Source: Alteromonadaceae bacterium XY-R5
GTDB lineage: Bacteria; Pseudomonadota; Gammaproteobacteria; Enterobacterales; Alteromonadaceae
Direction: 5' to 3'
Length of the DNA stretch: 64,000 nucleotides
Assembly: GCA_001660395.1 (NCBI GenBank)
Contig: LXWE01000003.1
Location: 62,001 to 126,000, forward strand
Part shown: positions 52,780 through 61,242 of the stretch, piece by piece
How positions within the stretch are numbered: position 1 is the first letter of the stretch
How the letters are laid out: each line of letters begins with the position of its first letter
Notes under the pieces: generated by a model
The model's input: only the letters and a program-made list of their open reading frames with translations
Databases searched by the model: none
Told to the model about the DNA's origin: nothing
Program-made: the position numbers and the translations under genes

Positions 52780-53620
52780 GATTATCGGTGGTATCACCAG
52801 TTCCCATATTCCTGCTGTAGGTAATGCCATCAGCAACAATCTGACCCAGGATCCTTACTGGAAACGCTTTTTCGACGGTTATGGCCCGGCTAAAGAGTGG
52901 CTGGAAAAAGCCAAACCAGATTTGATCATCGTGGTATACAACGACCATGGTCTGAACTTCTTCCTGGACAAAGTGCCGACCTTCGCCCTTGGCTGCGCTG
53001 ACATGTACGAAAACGCCGATGAAGGCTGGGGCTTAAAGCCGACTGCGCCATTCAAAGGCAACGCACCTTTATCCTGGCACATTGCCGAATCTCTGATTGA
53101 ACAAGAATTCGATATCTGTACCTGTCAGGAAATGAAAGTGGATCACGGCTTCGTGAACCCGATCCGTGCTCTGTACGGTGACCACGAAGTATGGCCTGTA
53201 CCGGCCATTCCATTAGCAGTAAATACAGTACAACATCCTGTGCCTACTGCTGCTCGCTGTCTGAAACTGGGCCGCGCCTTAGGAAAAGCCCTGGAGAGCT
53301 ACCCAGAAGATCTGCGCGTAGTGATTTTCGGCACCGGCGGTATGTCGCACCAGTTGCAAGGTGAACGTGCAGGTATTATCGATGTGGAATTTGACTTAGA
53401 ATGCATGGATAAAATTGCCACAGATCCTGAGTGGATCACGCAATTTTCCAACGCAGAGATCATGCGTCGTGCCGGTACCGAAGGTATCGAAACCATCATG
53501 TGGCTGGTCATGCGTGGCGCGTTGGCTGACGATGCCAAAGTCATCCACAAACACTACCACGCACCTATCTCCAATACAGGGGCAGGTGTACTGGTTCTGG
53601 AAAACCCAGACGCCATGTAA
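52772..53620 (+). CDS. ligB: Extradiol dioxygenase beta subunit, LigB-like
   Basis: A 282-residue catalytic subunit that cleaves a catecholic ring (such as protocatechuate or gallate) next to its hydroxyls using non-heme Fe(II). Close to Sphingobium LigB: GITSSHIPAVG (His12), VVYNDHG (His59), GTGGMSHQLQG (catalytic His192) and AGTEGIE (Glu236 or Glu239 as the acidic iron ligand) are all in place, as is MWLVMRGAL near the end. The enzyme is therefore likely active. True substrate could be protocatechuate, gallate or a methoxylated relative. Confidence 0.93.
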   Translation: MAKIIGGITSSHIPAVGNAISNNLTQDPYWKRFFDGYGPAKEWLEKAKPDLIIVVYNDHGLNFFLDKVPTFALGCADMYENADEGWGLKPTAPFKGNAPLSWHIAESLIEQEFDICTCQEMKVDHGFVNPIRALYGDHEVWPVPAIPLAVNTVQHPVPTAARCLKLGRALGKALESYPEDLRVVIFGTGGMSHQLQGERAGIIDVEFDLECMDKIATDPEWITQFSNAEIMRRAGTEGIETIMWLVMRGALADDAKVIHKHYHAPISNTGAGVLVLENPDAM

Positions 53621-53669
53621 GCCTGTTCGATACTCGCCTTCACCTGATTGGGCGAGTAACGAAAGCCAC

Positions 53670-53697
53670 AAAAAACCCGCTTTTAAGCGGGTTTTCT
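53670..53697. terminator. Terminator after ligAB
   Basis: Stem AAAACCCGC / GCGGGTTTT with a T-rich tail. It lies between convergent ligB and rhaT stops and may serve both. Confidence 0.88.
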
Positions 53698-53727
53698 TTT
53701 GCGAATTTACTTGTACACGAACAAACG

Positions 53728-54801
53728 CTACTGGAATGAGTTACCTATTCCAATGGCCACCGTTGCCAATACCAGTAAGCCGACCCCACCAAACAACACC
53801 TTTTTACTGCCGCCACTGGCACCACGCCATTCCCGCAGCGCCAGCCCCCACAGGGTCGAAAAAATGATGATACTGGCCATATGTATGGTCCAGCTGGAAA
53901 ACTGATATTTGCCCATATGACTTTCGCCCATGGTGTACATGAAAAACTGGAAGTACCAAAGAGAGCCACCAGCCGCAGCCAGTAAATAGTTTTTGATTAA
54001 GGCATTCGCGGGCAGTTTTACCGTTTGCTTATTCACCGCACCGATAAACTCCATCGCAGAACGGTTTTTCATGATCAGGTAAATACACCACAAAGCATTG
54101 GTCGTCAGGCCGCCGCTTAATACCACACACAACACTGGTAAGCCTTGCCATAGCGGTGCTGTGCCTGCGGCCATCGTCAGTTCATGAATGGGTTTACCAG
54201 CAGCAATGCCAAAGGCAAAGCAGCTCGACATCACTCCGGAAAACAGCGCAATCATAATGCCTTTACGAATATCAATTTGCTCGGCGCTACTTTCGTTTGT
54301 CTTACCTTCGGCCTTTTTCTCTTTGTCTTTAATCGCGGTGGCTTTGGCCACAAACACCACGCCGCCTAACGTCATTAACACGCCCACCACGGCAATCTGA
54401 CCGCTAATGGTTGCCAGTACCGCTCCGATACTGCCATTTAAAATAGGCGGTCCCATGGTACCAATCACAGTGGTTAAACCCAGTACGATGGCCATGCCGG
54501 AAGAGATACCCATATAACGTACCGCCAGACCAAAAGTGAGGCCACCAAAGCCCCAACCGACGCCCCACAGGTAACATTGCATCAGCACCGAATTGGGGGT
54601 GGAGGAAAGCACACCAAACAGGTCTTCGGTTTGCAGCAGGGCAAAAAACCAGGGCATCACCACCCAGCTAAAAATACCGCCGGCAAGCCAGAATACTTCC
54701 CACGACCACCATTTAATTTGTTTGTACGGGACATAAAAGCTGGCGGAAAATAATCCACCTAACCAGTGAAACACCACGCCATATAAGGGATTGGCTATCA
54801 T
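53728..54801 (-). CDS. rhaT: L-rhamnose/proton symporter RhaT-like transporter
   Basis: A 357-residue inner-membrane protein of about ten segments. It follows E. coli RhaT in order: FHWLGGLFSASFYVPYKQIKWWSWEVFW, VLGLTTVIGTMGPPILNG, IRKGIMIALFSGVMSSCFAFGIAAGKPIHE, AAAGGSLWYFQFFMYTMGESHMG, and WTIHMASIIIF near the end. RhaT carries rhamnose with a proton. The gene is divergent from lutABC across about 340 bases, and two copies of a direct-repeat motif lie in that gap. In E. coli rhamnose breakdown yields lactaldehyde and lactate, which links RhaT to the lactate-oxidising LutABC next door. Confidence 0.87.
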   Translation of the reverse strand: MIANPLYGVVFHWLGGLFSASFYVPYKQIKWWSWEVFWLAGGIFSWVVMPWFFALLQTEDLFGVLSSTPNSVLMQCYLWGVGWGFGGLTFGLAVRYMGISSGMAIVLGLTTVIGTMGPPILNGSIGAVLATISGQIAVVGVLMTLGGVVFVAKATAIKDKEKKAEGKTNESSAEQIDIRKGIMIALFSGVMSSCFAFGIAAGKPIHELTMAAGTAPLWQGLPVLCVVLSGGLTTNALWCIYLIMKNRSAMEFIGAVNKQTVKLPANALIKNYLLAAAGGSLWYFQFFMYTMGESHMGKYQFSSWTIHMASIIIFSTLWGLALREWRGASGGSKKVLFGGVGLLVLATVAIGIGNSFQ

Positions 54802-54901
54802 TTGCTACTCCTTCAGGTTGCCTTACACTGAGGCAACAACATTCACACTTGCTTTACATGAATGAAACAAGAATACACCAATCCGTCCCAGCGACAATCA
54901 T

Positions 54902-54918
54902 TTTAATCACTTTCAATC
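54902..54918. promoter_or_regulatory. Candidate operator for rhaT/lut (inverted copy)
   Basis: On the minus strand this reads GATTGAAAGTGATTAAA, almost the same as the motif at 55111-55128. It lies about 100 bases before the rhaT start. Confidence 0.55.
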
Positions 54919-55110
54919 GTTAAAAGTCATATCCAGTCAAAATATTTTCATCACGATTGGTTGCTAAAACGTCATACACAACAACCAAAACCCCATTAAA
55001 TCATTACATTAAGCCTTATCCGTAGCATATTTGAACTCAATCACAAATACTCTTGCTTGAACAAAAAGTTAAATAACTTACGAGTTGTTAACATTAAACT
55101 CTGCATGTAT

Positions 55111-55128
55111 GATTGAAAGTGATTGAAA
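55111..55128. promoter_or_regulatory. Candidate operator for lutABC (direct repeat)
   Basis: GATTGAAA-GT-GATTGAAA, a perfect 8-base direct repeat, 17 bases before the lutA start. Repeats of the GAAAGTGA type are usual for DeoR-family repressors, which control sugar and lactate genes. A nearly identical inverted copy stands at 54902 before rhaT. Confidence 0.6.
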
Positions 55129-55145
55129 TAGTTTCAGAGGTCCTT

Positions 55146-55919
55146 ATGCAGATCCCGGTTCGCTGTTATCCGCCCAAGCCCGACAAGGTGTACTTATATG
55201 GCACCTGCCTGGTCAATTCCTTTGCGCCTGAATCCGGACTCGATGCCATTACCCTGCTCCAGCATCAGGGCATTGAAGTGGTTTATCCCGCCGGGCAAAC
55301 CTGCTGTGGTCAGCCTGCCTTTAACTCGGGCTATACCGATGAAGCCCTTGCAGTCGCCAAAGCTCAGGCGGCACTGTTTCCTGAACCCTGGCCAGTAGTG
55401 ATCCTGTCAGGCTCCTGCGGTGGCATGATGCGTAAACACTACGCGCACTTAGCCCCCAACGATGAACAACTGGCAGAATTTGCCAGCAGGGTGTATGAGT
55501 TCAGCGAATTTCTGCTGCATGTGCTGCATATCAAACTCGAGGACAAAGGCGAAAGCCAACAGGTCACCCTGCATACTTCCTGTGCCGGACGCCGGGAAAT
55601 GGGCATTCACCCTTATGGCGAGAGCCTGCTGCGTCAGCTCGACAAGGTTGAATTGCTGGAACATAACTATTCCACCGAATGTTGCGGCTTTGGTGGCACT
55701 TTCGCAGTCAAACACAGCGACATTTCGGCCGCTATGGTCGAAGACAAATCCCGTAACTTGCGCGAAAGCGGCGCCAGCCAGTTTGTCAGCACCGACTGGG
55801 GCTGCATGCTGAACATTAACGGCGCGCTGGAATATCAACAGCAGCCGCTGCGGGGTTTGCATCTGGCCAGCTACTTACGCCAGCGCACCCTGCCCGAACA
55901 CAGCCCAGAGCAGGAGTAA
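55146..55919 (+). CDS. lutA: L-lactate utilization protein LutA (CCG-domain)
   Basis: A protein of about 257 residues with two CCG domains. The start at 55146 (MQIPVRCYPPKPD) follows an AGAGG site; the TTG at 55113 is inside the operator. Motifs: GTCLVNSFAPESG, QTCCGQPAFNSGY, SGSCGGMMRKHY, and the second set HTSCAGRREMG, ECCGFGGTFAVKH. The cysteines bind Fe-S clusters. LutABC (LldEFG) together oxidise L-lactate to pyruvate, replacing the flavin enzyme LldD. First gene of the operon, 4 bases before lutB. Confidence 0.9.
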   Translation: MQIPVRCYPPKPDKVYLYGTCLVNSFAPESGLDAITLLQHQGIEVVYPAGQTCCGQPAFNSGYTDEALAVAKAQAALFPEPWPVVILSGSCGGMMRKHYAHLAPNDEQLAEFASRVYEFSEFLLHVLHIKLEDKGESQQVTLHTSCAGRREMGIHPYGESLLRQLDKVELLEHNYSTECCGFGGTFAVKHSDISAAMVEDKSRNLRESGASQFVSTDWGCMLNINGALEYQQQPLRGLHLASYLRQRTLPEHSPEQE

Positions 55920-55923
55920 CCCT

Positions 55924-57369
55924 ATGCATACCTCTGCCCAGCAATTTAAGCCTCAGGCCCACGATGCCCTGGCCAATCCGGTAATCCGCAAAAACTTTCG
56001 CGGCGCCATGGATTTTCTGCGCAATAAACGTAAAGGCGTGATCCCAGATGATGCCGAGTTTCACGCCCTGCAAAAGGTCTGCGAACAAATCAAACAACAG
56101 TGTCTGGCCGAGTTGCCGGAGCTGCTCGAACAGCTGGAAAAGAACTGTCTGGCCAACGGCATTCAGGTGCACTGGGCCGAAACCCCGGCCGAAGCCAATG
56201 CAATCATCAATGCCTTGATCGACAAACACAGCGGTGTGGATGTGGTCAAAGGTAAGTCGATGGTCAGCGAAGAAATTGGCCTGAATGACTATCTGGATGC
56301 GCGCGGTAAATCCTGTATCGAAACCGACATGGGCGAATATATCGTACAGCTGGCGGGAGAACATCCGTCCCACATTATCATGCCTGCCATCCATAAAAAC
56401 GCGCAGGAAATCGGCCAGCTGTTCCACGATAAAATCGAGGATACGCCTTTTACCACAGACGTAGATACCCTGATCAATATCGGCCGCCAGCAAATGCGTA
56501 AACGCTTTGAGCATGCCCACATTGGCATTACCGGGGTGAATTTCGCCGTGGCTGAAACCGGTACTTTGTGTCTGGTGGAAAACGAAGGCAACGGCCGTTT
56601 AAGCTCCACCGCACCGCCTGTGCATATCGCCGTTACCGGTATCGAAAAGGTAGTAAAGTATCTGGCGGATGTGCCACCGCTGCTCAGCCTGCTCACCCGC
56701 TCGGCCACCGGCCAGGTGATCACCACTTACTTTAATATGATCAGCGGCCCGCGTAAGAGCGATGAAAAAGACGGCCCCGAAGAAGTGCATCTGGTATTGG
56801 TAGATAATGGCCGCACCCAGGCTTATGCCGACGAGCAATTCCGCGCCACTTTGCAATGTATTCGCTGCGGTGCCTGTATGAACCACTGCCCGGTGTATAC
56901 CCGCATTGGCGGTCATGCCTACGGCACAGTTTACCCCGGCCCTATTGGTAAAATTGTCTCGCCCCATATGCTGGGCATGGAAAACACCCAGGACCTGCCC
57001 ACCGCGTCTTCATTATGTGGTGCCTGTGAAGAAGTCTGTCCGGTGAATATTCCTATTCCGACAATTTTGCAGCGCCTGCGTACCCAGCTGAATCAGGGCA
57101 ATGCCGACAAACGCACCCTGCGTGGTGCCGGCAGTGCACGCAAAGCCAGCGAAGCCATGATCTGGAAAGTCTGGCGCTATTTATGTGTGCATCCGCGCTT
57201 ATATCGCCTTGCCACCCAAAGCGTGGCGCGCTTACGTAAGCTGGTGCCCTTGGTGAAATCGCCCTGGAATCAGGGCCGCGTCAGCCCCAAACCTGCACCC
57301 AAAACCCTGAACGAATTGCTACATAAAAAAGGCAAAACCAACGCCAACAAACCCTGGATGATTGTATGA
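55924..57369 (+). CDS. lutB: L-lactate utilization iron-sulfur protein LutB
   Basis: A 481-residue protein. An LUD domain spans about 60-300 (AETGTLCLVENEGNGRLSSTAPP is typical). Two [4Fe-4S] ferredoxin-like motifs follow at about 317-377: CIRCGACMNHCPVY and CGACEEVCPVNIPI. The C-terminus is basic, with a membrane-near helix. It is the central electron carrier of the LutABC complex. It overlaps lutC by 4 bases. Confidence 0.93.
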   Translation: MHTSAQQFKPQAHDALANPVIRKNFRGAMDFLRNKRKGVIPDDAEFHALQKVCEQIKQQCLAELPELLEQLEKNCLANGIQVHWAETPAEANAIINALIDKHSGVDVVKGKSMVSEEIGLNDYLDARGKSCIETDMGEYIVQLAGEHPSHIIMPAIHKNAQEIGQLFHDKIEDTPFTTDVDTLINIGRQQMRKRFEHAHIGITGVNFAVAETGTLCLVENEGNGRLSSTAPPVHIAVTGIEKVVKYLADVPPLLSLLTRSATGQVITTYFNMISGPRKSDEKDGPEEVHLVLVDNGRTQAYADEQFRATLQCIRCGACMNHCPVYTRIGGHAYGTVYPGPIGKIVSPHMLGMENTQDLPTASSLCGACEEVCPVNIPIPTILQRLRTQLNQGNADKRTLRGAGSARKASEAMIWKVWRYLCVHPRLYRLATQSVARLRKLVPLVKSPWNQGRVSPKPAPKTLNELLHKKGKTNANKPWMIV

Positions 57370-58037
57370 GCCACGCCAATACGTCAAACCCAAACGGTAT
57401 CAACAAAGCCCGCAATAACATTCTGGCCAAATTGCGCGGCGCGCCTAAACCTGAGCATATCGCCACACTGGAGCGCCCGACCCATAACTGGGCCGAGGTA
57501 GCCGATCCGATCGCGCATTTCTCCCAGATCATGGAAACCAACCACGCCAATGTGTATCGCTGCAATCAGGCGGATTTACCCGCTACCATTGAACAGCTGC
57601 TGGCCGAGCATCAGCTAACCAGCACACTGGCATCCAAAGATGTGCTCACCTATTTCCCAGAGCTTGAACGCAAAATACCTCTGGCACCGCAAACAGATTT
57701 AACGGAATGGAAAGATCAGCTCTACAACCACACCGATGCCTGCCTGACCCGCGCCTATGCGTCCATTGCTGCCACAGGTACGCTGGTACTCTGGCCGGGC
57801 GCGAATGAACCGCGCTGTTTATCCCTGGTGCCGCCCTGCCATATTGTGATCTTAGATACCCAGCGCTTTTACCCTACGCTGGCCAATTTTATTGAACAGG
57901 AAAAACTGGCTCAGGGCCTGCCCACCAATTTATTGTTAGTCTCAGGTCCGTCTAAAACCTCCGATATTCAGCAGACCGTCGCTTACGGTGCCCACGGCCC
58001 CGAAAAGCTGTTAGTGATATTACTGGATACCGAATAA
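57366..58037 (+). CDS. lutC: L-lactate utilization protein LutC
   Basis: A 223-residue LUD-domain protein. Typical ending: ACLTRAYASIAATGTLVLWPG, CLSLVPPCHIVI and SGPSKTSDIQQTVAYGAHGPEKLLVIL, which holds the conserved GPSKTADIE-type loop (here SDIQ). The ATG overlaps the lutB stop (ATGA type), so synthesis is coupled. It completes the lutABC operon. Confidence 0.92.
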   Translation: MSHANTSNPNGINKARNNILAKLRGAPKPEHIATLERPTHNWAEVADPIAHFSQIMETNHANVYRCNQADLPATIEQLLAEHQLTSTLASKDVLTYFPELERKIPLAPQTDLTEWKDQLYNHTDACLTRAYASIAATGTLVLWPGANEPRCLSLVPPCHIVILDTQRFYPTLANFIEQEKLAQGLPTNLLLVSGPSKTSDIQQTVAYGAHGPEKLLVILLDTE

Positions 58038-58269
58038 GCCCTCAAAAGTGATGAATATATTGCCCGGTAACACTTCCCGTAGCCGGGCTATGTGATTGTC
58101 CTCACTTATCTTCCTTGCTTTATTTTCTTAGCCTTGGTCTTTTCTCGGCGCGACTGGTGCGATCCTTGCTGTTAAATATATTAAACACCTGTAGTGTTAA
58201 AAAATTGTTTAATTCTGACAAACTCGGCACTAGTATAACTAGCCGCAGTCGCCTTTAAAGGAAGTAGTA
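58038..58269. other. Gap after lutC
   Basis: About 230 bases with a weak inverted repeat GCCCGG / CCGGGC at 58062-58088 lacking a T-run, then AT-rich sequence that must contain the promoter of the LuxR-type gene. Nothing else seen. Confidence 0.3.
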
Positions 58270-59403
58270 ATGAGGTTTTTGCAGGATTTTCTACCGGACA
58301 TGTATAAGTCCGCTGAACAGCCAGAAAATTGGTGCCTTGCACTGGATCAGCTCAAACATGAACTGCAAATGGGCAACGTCGTGTTGCAAATGTTTGGTCG
58401 CAGTGGCGACAGGCTGGTACAACACTGGCAAGTTCGGGATTCGGATTCTACCCGAGATGGACACTTGCACGACCAACTGGTAAACAATGCAGAGAACCCA
58501 CGTCTGCAAATGCGTAACGATCCCAGTATGCTACTGGACAGCTGCATTATTCAGGACGAACCCCAGGCCACTGCCAATGATGATAGTTTTCGCGCCCTGC
58601 GTGAGCGCCTGCAACAACTGGGCTTAGGTCGCCCACTGATTCTGGGCATGCGTTACAGCGCCGATACTTACTGCAGCCTGGTGATGCACCGTTACTACGA
58701 CGATCAACGCGGCTTCGATCCCGCACAAATTGAATTACTGCAACAACTCACCCCACATTTGCGTCAGGCGGTATCGCTGGCAGAGAAAATGGGCCAGCTA
58801 CAACAGCAAAACGATCAACTGCTGCATACTCTGGATCACTTAAATGCCGGTGTGGTGATGCTGGATGATCAGGCCGAAGTGCGCTGGCTTAACCACAGAG
58901 CTAAACACATTTTACAGCGCAGCAACCATCTATACGTAAACGGCAATCGCCTGCGCTGTCATACCCTGGCGGATCAGGCCAGCTTAAGTGAATTACTCGG
59001 TCAGGCTGCCAATTTTTCCAGTGCGCCACAGCGCCGTATTGCACGGTTAGGCTCAACCTGGGATAACCCGCTACAACTGTTATCCCTTCCGATGAAGCAT
59101 CCTGGACCGGGTGGACGCCCCGGCATGGTGTTGTATATCACTGAGCAGCAACAGCAGTTAGATTTAAGCCCCAGAGAAGTGGTGCAATTATTCGGTCTGA
59201 CACCTGCCGAATCACGACTGGCGATTGCGTTAAGTGATGGCGTAGCCCTGAATGATTATGCCGAACAGGCAGGTATCACAGTCGGCACAGCCAGGATCCA
59301 GTTAAAAAGCATATTCGCCAAACTCGGTATTCATCGTCAGCCTGAGCTGGTGCAACTGCTGAGTACCTCTGTGAGTGCCCATACCCTGCGGCATATCGCC
59401 TAA
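58270..59403 (+). CDS. LuxR-family transcriptional regulator
   Basis: A 377-residue regulator. The C-terminal helix-turn-helix (about 305-370) reads LSPREVVQLFGLTPAESRLAIALSDG, then YAEQAGITVGTARIQLKSIFAKLGIHRQPELVQLL. The middle (about 190-290) looks like a PAS-type sensor (QNDQLLHTLDHLNAGVVMLDDQAEVRWLN), and the N-terminal 180 residues form an unidentified sensor part. It has no receiver domain, so it is not a two-component regulator. It lies before a serine hydrolase and TonB-dependent receptor on the same strand and probably controls them. Confidence 0.85.
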   Translation: MRFLQDFLPDMYKSAEQPENWCLALDQLKHELQMGNVVLQMFGRSGDRLVQHWQVRDSDSTRDGHLHDQLVNNAENPRLQMRNDPSMLLDSCIIQDEPQATANDDSFRALRERLQQLGLGRPLILGMRYSADTYCSLVMHRYYDDQRGFDPAQIELLQQLTPHLRQAVSLAEKMGQLQQQNDQLLHTLDHLNAGVVMLDDQAEVRWLNHRAKHILQRSNHLYVNGNRLRCHTLADQASLSELLGQAANFSSAPQRRIARLGSTWDNPLQLLSLPMKHPGPGGRPGMVLYITEQQQQLDLSPREVVQLFGLTPAESRLAIALSDGVALNDYAEQAGITVGTARIQLKSIFAKLGIHRQPELVQLLSTSVSAHTLRHIA

Positions 59404-59801
59404 TCCATTTCCCCTCCGAAAGATGGCTTTTGCGCCCCGATGTTTTCGGGGCCTAGGGCCTGTTGATCTATGATGTGCACTTTTGCAGCGGTCTGTGCGC
59501 GATTTAGACAAGACGGATGTTTGCAGGTCTAATGGGCCTAAATCAAAAACATCCACTGCATTTCGTCGAATTTTAGTCCGCTTACAAAGTAAATGCGCCC
59601 CTGGATAATTCGCCTACCTTACTGATATTTATAGCATTTCAATTAATCCGTAAAATACACCAAGCAGATTTATGAAAGTTTTTTGAACACATATCTCATA
59701 TTGGATATGACGCTTCTTCTGCCCCTTCGTAACATCCTTGCCGAACACTAACCAGTGACTCCGGCGGAACCCTTTCGTCGGGGACCGCCAGGAGAATAAC
59801 A
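59404..59801. other. Gap of about 400 bases with hairpin and possible mobile-element scar
   Basis: A hairpin CCCCGA / TCGGGG is at 59434-59451. Just after it, AGGGCCTGTTGATCTATGA and the following CGGTCTGTGCGCGATTTAGACAAG look like the end of an insertion element, but no transposase is present. The right half is AT-rich and would hold the promoter of the serine hydrolase. Confidence 0.3.
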
Positions 59802-61055
59802 ATGCAAAACAAACGTCGTCCTTTATCCTTGGCCTGTGCAACTGCACTGGTCTCCATGGCCATGACCGCCCCGCAGAGTCACGCAGCGCTTGAACTTGAG
59901 CCCCTTGTAGCGAAAACCGGACCGGCATCCACTGTACCTGTGGCCATTCAAAATGCACGCTGGCACATGAATGACAGCGACATCAACACCCTGACTTTCC
60001 GTAGCATGGAAACCCTTTTCACCACCCGCAAAGTGCCCCATTCAGGTCAGGTAACGCCACTCACCTACGCTGAGCATCCGCTGGATTTCACCTATAACTT
60101 CCGCGGTAAAACCTACACCCCGGAACAGTTCCTGGATCGCACCTATACCAACGCCATGATGATCATCAAAGATGGCAAAGTGGTATACGAAAACTACCTG
60201 AACCACAGCAAACCTGACACCCACTTCATGGGCTGGTCGATGACCAAATCCCTGACTTCGCTGATGGTAGGTGCCGCGGTTGAAAAAGGCCTGATCAAAT
60301 CTCTGGATCAAGACATCACCGATTATGTGACCGAATTAAAGGGCAGTGCTTATGAAGGTGTAACCATTCGCCAGGTACTGCAAATGCGCTCTGGCGTTGA
60401 TTACGAAGAAAGCTACGACTTCGACAGCCCAGGCATTGCCCCACGCAATCACATTATGGCGCTGGTAAAAAACGTTGTGCGTTTTGCCGATGCCGCCAAA
60501 GAAGTGAAGCGTAAATACAAGCCAGGCGAAGTGTTTGCCTATAAAACCATTGATACCGCCGTACTGGGTTTGCTGATTGAAAAAGTCAGCAACGGCGACA
60601 CCATCGCAGGCTTTATGACCAAAAACATTTGGGAACCTCTGGGTGCCGAAGCCGATGGCTTCTTCATCATGGATGGCGAACCGGGTGTTGGCCGCGAATT
60701 TAACGGCGCCGGTTTCAACGCTGTCATGCGTGACTATGCCCGTGTGGGTTTGATGATGCTGAACAAAGGCAAACTCAACGGTAAACAAATTTTGCCGACC
60801 TCCTGGATTGAAGAATCAACTCGCCCGGCGGGTGATGAAAAAGAACCGGTAGATTACGGCTACCAGTGGTGGACCGTATCCCATACCCCTGCTTACTCAG
60901 CGATCGGTCTGCAAGGTCAGTTCATTTTTGTTGATCCATCCACCAACACCATAGTGGTCAAACTGAGTTACTTCCCCATCGAAGACACAGAGGAAGTCGC
61001 AACTATCGAATCCTTTGCTTTCTTTGAAGCGGCATCCAAATGGAAGCCTGAATAA
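59802..61055 (+). CDS. Secreted serine hydrolase, beta-lactamase family
   Basis: A 417-residue exported protein. The signal peptide runs to about SHAALEL. The nucleophile motif SxxK is GWSMTKSLTSLM (Ser146, Lys149); a Tyr motif stands at FAYKTIDTAVLGLLIE (about residue 247), and GLQGQFIFVDPSTNTIVV closes the fold. The sequence of these features matches class C/NylB-type esterases (6-aminohexanoate oligomer hydrolase group) rather than drug-hydrolysing beta-lactamases. It may hydrolyse an ester or amide outside the cytoplasm, supplying products to the receptor gene downstream. Confidence 0.87.
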   Translation: MQNKRRPLSLACATALVSMAMTAPQSHAALELEPLVAKTGPASTVPVAIQNARWHMNDSDINTLTFRSMETLFTTRKVPHSGQVTPLTYAEHPLDFTYNFRGKTYTPEQFLDRTYTNAMMIIKDGKVVYENYLNHSKPDTHFMGWSMTKSLTSLMVGAAVEKGLIKSLDQDITDYVTELKGSAYEGVTIRQVLQMRSGVDYEESYDFDSPGIAPRNHIMALVKNVVRFADAAKEVKRKYKPGEVFAYKTIDTAVLGLLIEKVSNGDTIAGFMTKNIWEPLGAEADGFFIMDGEPGVGREFNGAGFNAVMRDYARVGLMMLNKGKLNGKQILPTSWIEESTRPAGDEKEPVDYGYQWWTVSHTPAYSAIGLQGQFIFVDPSTNTIVVKLSYFPIEDTEEVATIESFAFFEAASKWKPE

Positions 61056-61242
61056 GGCCTTTGGCCTGCACCAAATCATGGCCTCAGAGTGGCTGAAATC
61101 AACCACTCAGCAGGCTGCTCACAAACCGGTTTACCGCAGTTTGTCAGCAGCCTGGAGACCATACGATGGGGGTGGTGAGCGAGCTGTCCGCTTCCCCCGA
61201 GCCTCGACCTGTTAACCATAATAATCACACTTAGGAGTGGCT

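Noticed and set aside
53415-53867. Plus-strand frame overlapping the end of ligB and the rhaT end
   Set aside because: It is a shadow of ligB in another frame, running through a terminator.
55113-55145. TTG at 55113 as the lutA start
   Set aside because: It lies within the direct-repeat operator and lacks a ribosome binding site; ATG 55146 follows AGAGG and gives the normal N-terminus.
59802-61055. Antibiotic-resistance beta-lactamase
   Set aside because: The motifs fit the NylB/esterase branch, and the context is uptake and catabolism, not resistance.
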